Source: Pratylenchus scribneri
Taxonomy: Eukaryota > Nematoda > Chromadorea > Rhabditida > Pratylenchidae
DNA length: 64,000 nucleotides
NCBI GenBank assembly: GCA_030063045.1
Contig: JAQSEB010000132.1
Location: 926,165 to 990,164, forward strand
Direction: 5' to 3'
Shown: positions 53,601 to 63,369 of the stretch, piece after piece
Layout: each line of letters opens with the position of its first letter
Position numbering within the stretch: position 1 is the first letter of the stretch
The notes under the pieces: model-generated
The model's input: the letters and a program-made list of their open reading frames with translations, nothing else
Databases searched by the model: none
What the model was told of the DNA's origin: nothing
Position numbers and translations under genes: made by a program

Positions 53601-54078
53601 GATAATTTTCAATGAAAATTTAGAAATAAAATAAATTTTTTAACCAAGAGAATATTTTAAACGCAAATCCGAATTTTGCACATTTTCTAAAGCATTATTT
53701 TAGTTATTTTATAATACTTGGTGCCATAAGTTTAATAAGCTTTTTCTCTAGAATATTTTGGAAACAAAAAATTGATGAAGCCTAGAAAGTTATGGCTAAA
53801 AAAAGAAAATTGCCTTATATTGGCCATTGTCATTTTTGACCATTGCTTCTTTAATCAAAATCCTTTTAATCGACTCTTTTCTGATAGAGATAGAGTAGAG
53901 CTTTCCAAAAGTATGAAATTAGCAAATTTTAGTATTCAATTGAAAAATTAACTTTATGTGCAAAATTCAGGTCTACAATTTTTGTTGCCCATCCGAATTC
54001 ACATCATTGGTGTAAATTTTATAGATTGTAAAATTGTATATCGATATTATCAAGTTTTTCCAAATTAAATTTACTCAT
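50671..54078 (-). CDS. Ubiquitin-like domain fused to YHGT/GxGIY ART-like domain, C-terminal membrane segment
   Basis: Exons in coding order: a probable first exon within 54078-53977, then 53564-53441, 53393-53365, 52986-52818 (or 52821), 52302-52228, 51990-51892, 51828-51762, 51505-51444, 51403-51307, 50869-50671; about 340 residues. The second and third exons read as a ubiquitin-like fold (VKFLKWEIHRLKKIEPKHQR, LFFEGIELEEL, LSCYGI). Then come YNRPIECVRYGVKV, NDTWLGG, EWPVAYHGT, ILRNGF, FAYGKGIYCTPNP, ALKYA, YKLIIQCRVNPKKL and RPYAICV, a block I recall from fungal and animal proteins. HGT plus GKGIY resembles the nucleotide-binding signature of PARP-type ADP-ribosyltransferases; activity is inferred only. 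The last exon adds a hydrophobic segment (FIFFLFFASWAISC). The frame shifts by one base inside exon 51403-51307 near an A-rich run, and again in the first exon, whose ATG is uncertain. Confidence 0.7.
52341..52682. mobile_element. pogo/Tc1-type miniature element with TACCGTAAAACTTCTATT ends
   Basis: TACCGTAAAACTTCTATTAG at the left end and CTATTTGAAG/AATAGAAGTTTTACGGTA at the right end are inverted copies over about 25 bases. A second pair, CCAAATAGAGCGTAGGCTT and TCAAATAGAGCGTGGGCTT, appears as sub-terminal repeats in the same orientation. The ends begin and finish with TA, as expected for insertion at a TA target by Tc1/mariner or pogo transposases. At 342 bp it has no transposase. It lies in an intron of the ubiquitin-like/ART-like gene; the open frame running into it is accidental. 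Confidence 0.8.
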
Positions 54079-54903
54079 AAAAATTAACCTTATTGGAAAA
54101 TATTGTTGATTATTGTTGTTATCATTGTTGTCAATTGTTGCAAATGCTAATGATGATGAATCCATTTTCAATTCAAATCAATATAATGTTTGATAAATCT
54201 AATATAATGATATATATTAGCAATATTGATATGATTGATAAACATTATGATTCACTTTATCTTATTATTTCTTAAATTTCCTTTATACGGTTATGCTTCA
54301 ATTTGTTTTCAGACTAACTTTTCATATTTTATAAAAATTATCAGCGATTGAACAAAATTTGGTGATATTGCCATTCAATTAAAGAGTAGAATGTCGGCTA
54401 TCTAGTGCCCAAAAAAGCTATACTTATTTATGAATATAACCTCTAACAAATTCTACATATTCTCTCTAAAATTCTCATTTCTCACAATGCTATAAAATCT
54501 AGGATAAATAAAATTAAATCAACAGGCAATTATTTACCATTCCGTATTAGCCCGAGGGCATTTATTATTTTCTTTTTCCCAGATTGACATTGAATCTTTG
54601 CCTTTCTCTTATTCCCGAGTGACGAAAATTCAAATAAAATTTCCTCTTCTCATTCTCTTTATTCCATCTCTATTCCTCAATCTCTCATATTGTTCAATAA
54701 AAAATACAATATGAATATATCTATCTCTGTTCCCCGAGATTCCTTCTCCAACAATAATTTGCAAATTTGCATTTCATATTCCCAAAATGAGACAGAAAAT
54801 TTTAGTCCTTCTCTCACAATTACTTTCAGTAGATATTTTGATTGAAGGGTATTTTATCTTTACTCTAGATAGCAATATGCAATTATCTTTTGATTTATTT
54901 TAG
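54079..54903. other. Intergenic region between divergent genes
   Basis: The minus-strand ubiquitin-like/ART-like gene and the plus-strand F-box-type exons diverge from here, so their promoters probably lie in this stretch. There is a TTGTTG-type patch near 54104-54140. I cannot identify promoter elements, and upstream exons of the plus-strand F-box gene may be hidden here. Confidence 0.4.
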
Positions 54904-55735
54904 AGAATTTGAGCATATTTTATTATATTTATACCATCGAGAAACAACATCAAATAATAATGTCCATCGATTTGTCAGCTGCAAACGAATATGGTTTGGC
55001 ATTGATTTTGTTGAGAGTGCCATTGAAAGATTTGATCAAAAAATGCACACAGGTTTATATTCATTTGCTAAAAAATTGAGTCAAAAATGTGAAAATTTAT
55101 TTTTAGTATAAAATTCATTATTTACATTCCAATAAAATATAAAGAAGCTAAAAATAATTAGCTATTAAATTCGATGCTAAATTTTTGCAATAAAAATATA
55201 TAATGAATGCTACGGCCAATTTTGGAAATTGGAATTTCCCGGAAAAAGCAAGGAATTTAACCGGCCGATTTCGCAGATCTCGGCTTCTATATTTCGTACA
55301 GATTCGAGAAAAAACTCATTCGAACCGTAATGATCGATTTACTCTATGAAATTTCAATTGCAACCTATATGAATTTTTTGTCAAAAGCACAACCGTTAAT
55401 TAAATTAAAATAATTTTGGTTTGCTAAGTTTTTTTACCTTGATCTAATACCAGTTCGAAATTGAAATTTCGAAGACTAAATAGACCATGCCGAATCGATT
55501 GAGCTTATTCTCGAATCTTACCAAGAAGCAGAAATATCCAAAATCGGCCACTTTAAAAGGCTGGCTTTTTCCGAGATAATTTCCGAAATTAGCCGCAATA
55601 TATGATGAATTTTTCTTATATTTTCAGGTCTCCGAACAATGGAATCGTATTTTGTCGGACAATGATTTTTGGCGGAAGAAAATGGAATATGATGGATACA
55701 AACTGGATTGGCCCAAATTGGCTGTCGACCATTCC
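54904..55735 (+). CDS. Partial F-box-type gene, two exons
   Basis: Exon 54904-55052 follows TGATTTATTTTAG and reads FEHILLYLYHRE, then VHRFVSCKRIWFGIDF, ending at CACACAG|GTTTAT. A second exon starts at 55618 after TATATTTTCAG and reads VSEQWNRILSDNDFWRKKM then YDGYKLDWPKLAVD, which is the typical second half of an F-box helix region and its follow-on. The two may or may not belong to one gene: no exon holding a clear LP-x-E start of the F-box was found, and a 380-bp inverted-repeat element separates them. The second exon has no obvious donor and runs into two degenerate minisatellite units and a stop near 55790. A truncated or decayed F-box gene is likely. Confidence 0.45.
55214..55595. mobile_element. 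Inverted-repeat element with about 100-bp arms
   Basis: GGCCAATTTTGGAAATT on the left pairs with AATTTCCGAAATTAGCC on the right. Matching pairs continue inward: CGGAAAAAGCAAG with CTGGCTTTTTCCG, GGCCGATTTCG with AAAATCGGCC, and AGATTCGAGAAAAAACTCA with TGAGCTTATTCTCGAATCT. The arms reach about 100 bases each, with a central spacer of about 150. It sits between the two F-box-type exons. Confidence 0.75.
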
Positions 55736-55775
55736 CCTTTTTTGCCTTTCATTCTCGACCATTCTCTTTTTTTTT
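55726..55775 (+). repeat. Two degenerate units related to the 9-kb minisatellite
   Basis: CGACCATTCCCC and, 30 bases later, CGACCATTCTC; the segment TGCCTTTCATTCTCGACCAT is identical to units at about 9477 and 9632. The array at 9 kb has 31-bp spacing. Here the units overlap the end of an F-box-type exon. Confidence 0.75.
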
Positions 55776-55840
55776 GCATTTTTTGATATCACTTTTCATA
55801 AAAATTATTTTAAATTCAGGATTTAATTAAAATTTCTTAA

Positions 55841-55852
55841 TTAAAAACTGCA
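55841..55852 (+). promoter_or_regulatory. Short 5' leader after a possible trans-splice acceptor
   Basis: TTTTAAATTCAG at about 55808-55819 resembles a nematode splice acceptor and lies some 33 bases before the ATG, with an A+T-rich leader between. This would fit spliced-leader addition. It is only suggestive. Confidence 0.3.
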
Positions 55853-58800
55853 ATGAAAATGAATTACATGATATTGCTATTTCTCCTTTTGACAATTCCT
55901 TCGAATAGAGCTGAAGAATCATCATCAGCAGGTATCGCCCAAAATTTGCCCGAAAAATAACTCCATTTTGCAATAGAAAAGAATTGCCCCAAAAATAACC
56001 CCCCATTTTGCCACGCAAATAACCTTTTGCGTTAAAATATTTAAATAGATAGAGCCCGATTTTTAGATTCATTTTTTATACATAAGACTTTCTTGGGAAA
56101 ATGGGCACATAACAAATGTTTTTGAGCATTACCCTCCTGATTAATCTTTTTCGGAATTAATCAAGTTCATAAAAATCTGGACTTTGATTGATCAAATTTT
56201 GTAAAAATTCTTATTTCGCAACCGTTTTTTGGCATTTCCTTTTGAAAGGATTTTTTGCTTAAAATTTCCCGGAGGGTTCATTTATGCTAAAAATTTTCAC
56301 TATGTTTTTATACCTTAACAAAAATTTTCCCTTTTAAGCGACAGGAACTGTGCATAAGTATTTGAAGGAATTCTCCACACTTGCAACACCAACCATCGAT
56401 TGGCTCGAGCATATAAAGCTGGTTTCAACCAACATCAGTCGTTTCTTAAAAATGGTTTGGCCCGCTACTTCTGTGATCGCAATGGCATTGGATTCGGCAT
56501 TAAGTGTATGGCTAATTATCTAATTATGAAAATGGATCTATATTTCTAAAATTTTTCGTCAATTTTTTGGTTTACAATCTCTTTTTCTTCAATTATATAA
56601 AAATATGATCGAATAGTGGAGGGTCCCACCTTTGGGTGTAAGGATATACAGTTAGGGGTTACATGAAATGATTTTAATTCCATCCGATCCATGGCCTAAA
56701 CCTAAACCCAAATAACCCTAACCTTTATCCTGATGACCCAAGGGGACGACCTTTCACATTTTCCTTCTTGAGGAAAAAGAGATGTTGTAAACTAAAAATG
56801 CAATTTAAAATAATTTAAAGTATGAATTTTATAAAAAAATTTAACATTTTTTGAATAGTTTTATTCTTTTGTGCAATATTTTGAAGATATTAATAATTTT
56901 AGTTTTTTTTCAGAAAAAATGATATTTTTTGAAAAAATTTCTGAAAAAAAGGAAAAGTTAATTTTAGCAATTTTTGGAAAAATTATTATTGCCTACAAAA
57001 AATTCAAAATGTGAATAATTTAACATCTGATTGAAAAAAGGAAATTTTTTGAGTTTTTCATTAATTTTTTTGCTCAATATAAATAAATTCGCTCCCTAAA
57101 CTTATATTATTATTTTCCAAATTTTAAAGCCTGGCTCGCCCGAACTTGTCGCAATCAAGGAATTGCATAAAACTGTAAATGAAGGATTTGCCAACATTGA
57201 TAGAAATTTGCAAATGATGGAAGGCCGAATCTTGCATCGTTTGAATATGGGCACATACAATTCGGTAATCTTTTATTTTAAAACAATAAATTTTGATTTT
57301 TTCTTTTGGGGTGAAAAAATTATGCCACCATCATAAAATTTTATAAATTGAGCGCAAATTTTATTGATTTCAATATTTTATATTTGCATACATAAAATAA
57401 TTGAAAACAGAGAAACTTTTTTTCAATTTTTTTTGTTGATTAGATTCGATTTTTAAGCTAATTATTCATTAATATTTTAACATTTTTAATAATTTTTTAG
57501 TCGATTTCATCAATATTTTCATTATTTTCTTAGATATTTTAATCGATATTTCAGTAGTGCATTTTGTTTTTACTTTTGGAATTTCATATTCTCTATAAAA
57601 AATTTAAAAAAAAGACATTTTTACCTTCTAAAATTTTTTTATTTCCAAAGGATGTCACAACCAAAATTGATGGCATGCAACGATTGTGCAGCAGAGTGAC
57701 GGATCCCATTTTCGAGATACGGCAGGAATATAAAAATGAATTTATCAATGCCTGCATAAATATGCAAACGGAGCCAGCACAAATATTGCGTGTATGTTAT
57801 TATCATTTTTATAAAAATATGAGAACTAACTAAAATATATGGCGAGATATAATGTTTGGCTCATGGATGGAGCCAAAATTTTTGATTTCTAGAATTTCGA
57901 TCGTTTCTCAATTTCGTAAAAAGTGTAGAGTTTTGAAAAAAAGGGCCGAAAAAATAAAAGGAAGGGGGAACTTTTATTAATTTTAACAAAAAAAAATTAT
58001 AATTATCATATATTTTAGGGTATTGAGCGACTCACTCGAATTAATTGCCCAACACCCAGTAAGAAGAGGGAGCAATTGTACAGCATGGCCATAAAGCAAT
58101 TTTGGGCAATCGAGGAATATTACGAACCACGTTTCGACACTGTACTCGATGGCTTCTTTGCTTATAAATCGGCCAAAAAAGGTGAGAGATAAAATGCAAA
58201 TTATATAATATTATTTGAAAAATGGATAAATTAAATTAGAAATGAAGTTTATTTCGTGCGTGTGCGTTTCCTAAAAAGTGTAAAATGTCGCGTTTCCTAA
58301 AAAAAGTGTAAAAATGTCGCGTTTCCTAAAAGGGGATTAAAGTGGATATAGGGGGATTAAGCCGGATTAAGCACCGAAATAGATGTAGGATTAGGCCCTA
58401 ATCCCTATATGGTGCCGCTGACGGCTCTTGACTGGTCATTTTGGCCCTAACCCTAACTCCTAAATAGGCTTAATCCGGCTTCATCCCCCTATATCCACTT
58501 TAATCCCCTTTTAGGAAACGCGACATTTTTACACTTTTTTTAGGAAACGCGACATTTTTACACTTTTTTTAGGAAACGCGACATTTTTACACTTTTTTAG
58601 GAAACGCGACATTTTACACTTTTTAGGAAACGCGAGGGCACCGTTTATTTAAAAAAGAAAAAATTTGAGAAAATCATTCGAATTCATAAGATAGTGGTTA
58701 TTTAAATGTATTTTTTGATTTCAGAATTCTTAGAAAAGCTTTTGCATGTTGGCACTCGAATTGGAAAAACAATGCTCCATGAACTGCAAAGAGGTTTTTA

Positions 58801-61640
58801 TTAATTTTAGCAAGAATTTTATTTGGCGATAAATTCCAAAATATTGACGAATATTGAAGAAAATTTTTTATATTTTTTATAAAATTTTAAAAAATTTCCA
58901 TTAACTTGCATTCAAAATTTATTTATTTCAAAATTTTCAATTTAATAAATTTTATAATTCATTACCAAAATGCGATTTTTTATTGATATCAATAAATTTT
59001 TTGAAAAATTAACAAAAACAATTTTTAAATCAATTTAAATTTTATTCAAAAATGCCAAAACTTTTAAAAAATTTCATTATTCTTCAAAATATTGAGAAAA
59101 ATCGTCAAAAATGTCAAAAATTTGATGATAAAAGATGCAAAATTTGGTCGAATATTGACATAAAAATTGATGTTAAACTGAGAGTTGATTAGTTAATAAA
59201 AGTCATATTTTAGATATTGGAAAAATGCTCTCAAATACGACAACGGCAATTAGCCTTGTGGAATTTACATTGGCAGTACAGAACATTTCCGGTTTCCAAG
59301 AAAATATTAATGAGTATTATTATAGCCGATTTTGATGATTAATTTTTTATATCATCTAGCCTTTGCATTTATAACACTGCATTGATTTCAAACGAGGACA
59401 AAACATCAGCGGTCCATTTAATATCGGAAATGATTGTGGCAGATGTTGTAAAAACTGTATGCAATTAATTAATTAGAAAATGATGAATAGGATTGCGATA
59501 GTTATGCAAATTTTTCCTTTATCCTTTATGATGCATTAATAAGCATGTAAAAGTGGAATTTTGTTCGATTGGCGAAGAGGGTGGGTGGTCTTTTTTCAAA
59601 GGATCATTGAGTCGCGGGTTCGAATTTCCCCGCTTTAAATAATTTATTTTATCGAAAAAAAGATTTTAATGCCTTTTTGGAAGTATACAATGAAAATTAA
59701 TTAAAATTGGTTTGATAAATGTTCAAAAAAGCTGCCAAAAAAGCAAAATATTCACATTTTTTTGCTTATTTATTTTCATATTTTGACCATTTTATTTGCA
59801 TAACAATCACAAACCTATTGATGAAATTAAATTAATTTACATAAAAATTATGAAAATTGGAAAAAAATCTTTGATGTCAAAAATTCTATATTTTTATCAA
59901 AAAAATGTAGATTTAAGGCCACATATAACTTGGTATTAATTAAATTCGGATTTAGGATTAGGCTTAAAGTTAGGATTAGGGATTAGGGCCTGCTGGAGCA
60001 TCGGAATTTCAAAGTTTCCTATGATTTGATCAAGTAATATATGGCTCACAAAAATGTTGCTATATTTTTTTGTATTCAATAATTTTTATGTAAATTAATA
60101 CATTCAAATTCATTGATTTCATTTTTTAAGTTGAGCATCGCGGGCTATTGTGCCAACGCAACTTTTAATGGGAGTAGTGGGCTCATGGACGATTATTTGG
60201 AAGAAGCTGGTTCCATTGCCAAAGCAATTTTGAAATTCAGTGATGATTGGATCACAAAAAAATTAGTATGTATTTTTTTAAAAATAGTTGAATCACTTTT
60301 ATGATGAAATTCGCGAGATGTTCTTTCTATTAACAATTTTTTTTCGGAGCCATTTTTGGATTGATTATTTCAAAATAATGCCAAAAAAATGGTTCTTTCT
60401 TTTTTCTGCATCCCATCAACAATTATGAGTCTAATCAACCAATAATATTTTTTGTAAAAAGTGCATTAACTATGGCTACTTCATTTGCATTTTTTTTCAC
60501 TAGACGTATAAAAATTGTGAGGATGCTTAAAAATATTATCGGCTATAATCATTGATTAGATGATTAGATTCATAATTTTTGATGGGATAATGAATCTATT
60601 TGAAATAAGCCGAAAAATTCTATAAATAAATAAACAAAAACAAATTCAGAACAACCAATGGCCATCAACTCAGATGGAATATGCATTAAAGACTATTAAA
60701 AGTGAAAGCGTGCTGGAAGAAATGTACAATCAAACGGCCGAAGTGATTGCACGGGAATTGATCAAACGTGGTCTACCAGAGTAAGAAATTTATATTACAT
60801 GGAAATGGCGATTTAATTTGACTTGCCCCGGATTCAATAACGGCTCCATCATAATATTAAAAAAAATTAATTTCATTGTAAAGAAATAAGCAAAAAGCAA
60901 ATAGGAAATGTTGTTCTCTTTCATCAAATAAAAATCAATAATTAAAAATGTATTTTTTTTAATTTTTAAATAGGAAAAAAATTAAATTTAGTAAAATTTT
61001 CAGGGTTTTTTATTTTTTTTAAATGTCCCATAGCTTGATTTAAAAATGCAGTATTTCTCTATTAGCCCTGTCTCTGTTTTAAGACCTGAGGCTCAATTAG
61101 TATAGCCCATTCGATAGAGGGTCTCTAAAATTTTGTATCTCCCTCTATTTATAGGCCGCCTTCATTCTTTTTTAAAATTTTAATCTTATAAACTCGTTTT
61201 TATAGTAAAAACATATTCTAAATCATAAAAAGCTCTGGTTCTGATTTATTAGAAATTTTATTGAATAATTTATTTTTATTCCATGTTTCCTCTTTGTACA
61301 AAATAGAAAGGTTGTATTATCAATAGAGAAAATACATTGAGAATAAATTAATTAGGTGAATTTTAAAAATTTTTAAAAAAAGAAAAATTATAATTAAAAA
61401 TTTACATTCGAATATATTTTTAACAGCTATCACTACCATACTTTGATTAGTAAAAATTGGATTGGCGATGAATGGTATTATGGACCGGTATGCTTTGATT
61501 CGAATTGCAACGAGAAGCTCGACTATCACGGAATTAACATTGCCATATTCCGTCAACCAATAAAATCTCGCGTTTTGGCGCAAACAGCTAATGAATGGAT
61601 CGATAATTGGCGCCAAAATATCACAGATATTATCAGGTAA
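55853..61640 (+). CDS. Secreted helical protein, 11 exons, intact
   Basis: Exons: 55853-55931, 56339-56505, 57130-57264, 57651-57791, 58019-58181, 58725-58793, 59214-59313, 59360-59456, 60131-60265, 60650-60780, 61427-61640. Every junction is GT..AG and all phases agree, giving 476 residues ending at TAA. The ATG is the first in the frame and starts a clear signal peptide (MKMNYMILLFLLLTIPSNRA, cleavage near residue 20). A hydrophobic stretch at about residue 65-80 (MVWPATSVIAMALDSAL) precedes GSPELVAIKELHKTVNEGF and IDRNLQMMEGRI, a pattern I associate with uncharacterised secreted animal proteins built of long helices. There are about seven Asn-x-Ser/Thr sites (TNIS, SNTT, QNIS, ANAT, NGSS, YNQT, QNIT) and seven cysteines. 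The C-terminal exon is Trp/Tyr-rich (KNWIGDEWYYGP). Function unknown; export from the cell is inferred. The last exon could also splice at AG|GTAAAT instead of stopping. Confidence 0.85.
56570..56792. mobile_element. Inverted-repeat element in intron 2, telomere-like interior
   Basis: GTTTACAATCTCTTTTTCTT on the left pairs with GGAAAAAGAGATGTTGTAAAC on the right. Inner arms continue: GGTCCCACCTTTGGG against CCCAAGGGGACGACC and AGTTAGGGGTTA against AACCCTAACC. The centre carries CCTAAACCTAAACCC, a TTAGG-type motif on the opposite strand. Confidence 0.7.
58262..58634. mobile_element. Foldback element in intron 5 with tandem-repeat arms
   Basis: Each arm is an array of a unit of about 29 bp, CGCGTTTCCTAAAAAAAGTG followed by TAAAAATGT: three copies on the left and five inverted copies on the right. 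Inside both arms is GGGGATTAAAGTGGATATAG then GGGGGATTAAGCCGGATTAA. The centre is about 90 bases with TTAGGCCCTAATCCC and CCCTAACCCTAACTCC. It lies wholly within an intron of the secreted-protein gene and should form a long RNA hairpin when transcribed. Confidence 0.9.
59570..59629 (+). repeat. tRNA-like promoter boxes in intron 8
   Basis: TGGCGAAGAGGGT at 59570-59582 fits an A box and GGTTCGAATTTCC at 59617-59629 a B box. GCGGG and CCCGC flank the B box as a T-arm-like stem. Acceptor-stem ends do not pair. It shares GTCGCGG and TTCGAAT with the relic near 11.83 kb, suggesting a common tRNA-derived family. Confidence 0.5.
59917..60047. mobile_element. Small inverted-repeat element in intron 8, telomere-like interior
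   Basis: GGCCACATATAACTTG on the left pairs imperfectly with CAAGTAATATATGGCTC on the right, and AAATTCGGAT with TCGGAATTTC. The interior is GGATTAGGCTTAAAGTTAGG followed by ATTAGGGATTAGGG, a degenerate TTAGG-type run. Confidence 0.55.
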
Positions 61641-62336
61641 ATGTGCGGTAAAATTTATATAATATATAAAACAGAATTTTGTCTATCAGTACCTGAAATC
61701 AAACGTTTTTTGGTATCCAAAATCCAATCCGAATATATCTGGATATTGGTTTTTGAAAATTTTTCTCTATATTTCACCACATCATGGCCATTTTAAATTG
61801 TTTTTTCATGGCCAACATTAGACACCCATATTCAGTCATTTTTAGGAAAAAAAATTTGAAAATTTTTTGATGCCTATAAAAATTGCTTTCTTATAATAAT
61901 TTAAAATTTTTAAAAATAAATTAGGGTGCCCTATAGAAAATTTCGTATCCGGGTATACAATTCGATTTCAATTGTTTAGCTCAGTTCAATGATACCAAAA
62001 TTATGTCACGGATTTTATTGATTGAAAAGTTATGAATACATTAAATTGTCGGGCAGCAACTTTGATTTTTATTTGATAAATTTCATACAATTTCTTGATC
62101 ATATCGTTACATTATATTGATTATCAATTTGCTTCCATTGGTTTTTCTTTAATGTTAAAATTTGCGAGTTTGCCATTTTTCAAATCATGGCAAAATTTTT
62201 GGAAAATGACTGGCAAAATAATCAAATTTTCGCCTATAAAACAAAACCGCGCATTGTCAAGATTGTCTATGCTTGCGACCAAACCTTTAATTTAGGGGGT
62301 AGGCGACAGTTTGTCCATATAAAATCAACGATAACA
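61641..62336. other. Region downstream of the secreted-protein gene
   Basis: A+T-rich with no exon or repeat I can support. The frame at 62095-62295 is open for 66 codons, without splice or domain evidence. Confidence 0.5.
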
Positions 62337-62930
62337 CCAAATAATGGCAATCCCAAAAAATAGCAACTCCCATAAATCCCAAAAATGTCAATCCCAAAAA
62401 ATGGCAACCCAGCCAAAATCCCAAAAAATGTCAACTCAGCCAAAATCCCAAAAAAATGTCAATATTTATTTCCTGGGGCTATTAAGGCCAATTTCATTTA
62501 CTTCATGGTTTTCGGCCATCCTAAATCCAATTCTAGTGCCAGATTTTAGAAATTTTTAATCTGATTGCCGGATATAGGGGATTAAGGTGGATATAAGGGG
62601 AATAAGCCGGATTAAGTCCAGAAATTGAATGGAAATGGGCCAGAGGGCCAGTGGAAGGACGTGGAGGTGCTTGAGGGTGCGCGGGATATAGCCGGATATA
62701 GAGGGATTAAGGTGGATATAAGGGGATTAAGTCGGATTAAGCCCTGAAATAGATGGGCACGAATACTGATTTTGGCTGTTTTGCTTCCGACTTCGCGCGA
62801 ATCCTATCCTCCGAACCTCTAACCCTAATTCCTAGCCCCTAATTATGCTTAATCCGGCTTTATCCCGCGCATTCTCCTGGCCTCTGTTACACTTCCCCGA
62901 CTTTCCATTAGCCTTCCAGATCATTTTCCA

Positions 62931-63325
62931 TCAATTTCGGGGCTTAATCCGGCTACCCATATATCCACCTTAATCCCTCTAAATCCGGATATATGCCGCG
63001 CACTCTTTAGGCTTTCGGCCAACATTCCCGACCTCTCCGGGCCATTTCCCATCAATTTCGGGGCTTAATCCGGCTCCCCATATATCCACCTTAATCCCTC
63101 TAAATCCGGATATATGCCGCGCACTCTTTAGGCTTTCGGCCAACATTCCCGACCTCTCCGGGCCATTTCCCATCAATTTCGGGGCTTAATCCGGCTTAAT
63201 CCCCCTATATCCACCTTAATCCCCCAAAATCCGGATATATGCCGCGCACTCTTATGGCCTTCGGCCAACATTCCCGACCTCTCAGGGCGGCCATTTCCCA
63301 TCAATTTCGGGGCTTAATCCGGCTT
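62931..63325. repeat. 121-bp tandem repeat inside the foldback
   Basis: TCAATTTCGGGGCTTAATCC occurs at 62931, 63052, 63173 and 63301, giving spacings of 121, 121 and 128. Each unit also holds ATATGCCGCGCACTCTT, GGCTTTCGGCCAACATTCCC and GACCTCTC. Confidence 0.9.
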
Positions 63326-63369
63326 AATCCCCTTATATCCTTCTTAATCCCCCTACACCTATATCGCCT

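Noticed and set aside
55827..56072. Minus-strand 81-codon frame
   Set aside because: It is antisense to the signal-peptide exon of the secreted-protein gene.
62979..63176. Minus-strand 65-codon frame with ERSGMLAESLK-type sequence repeated
   Set aside because: It is read through the 121-bp tandem repeat and the peptide repeats with it.
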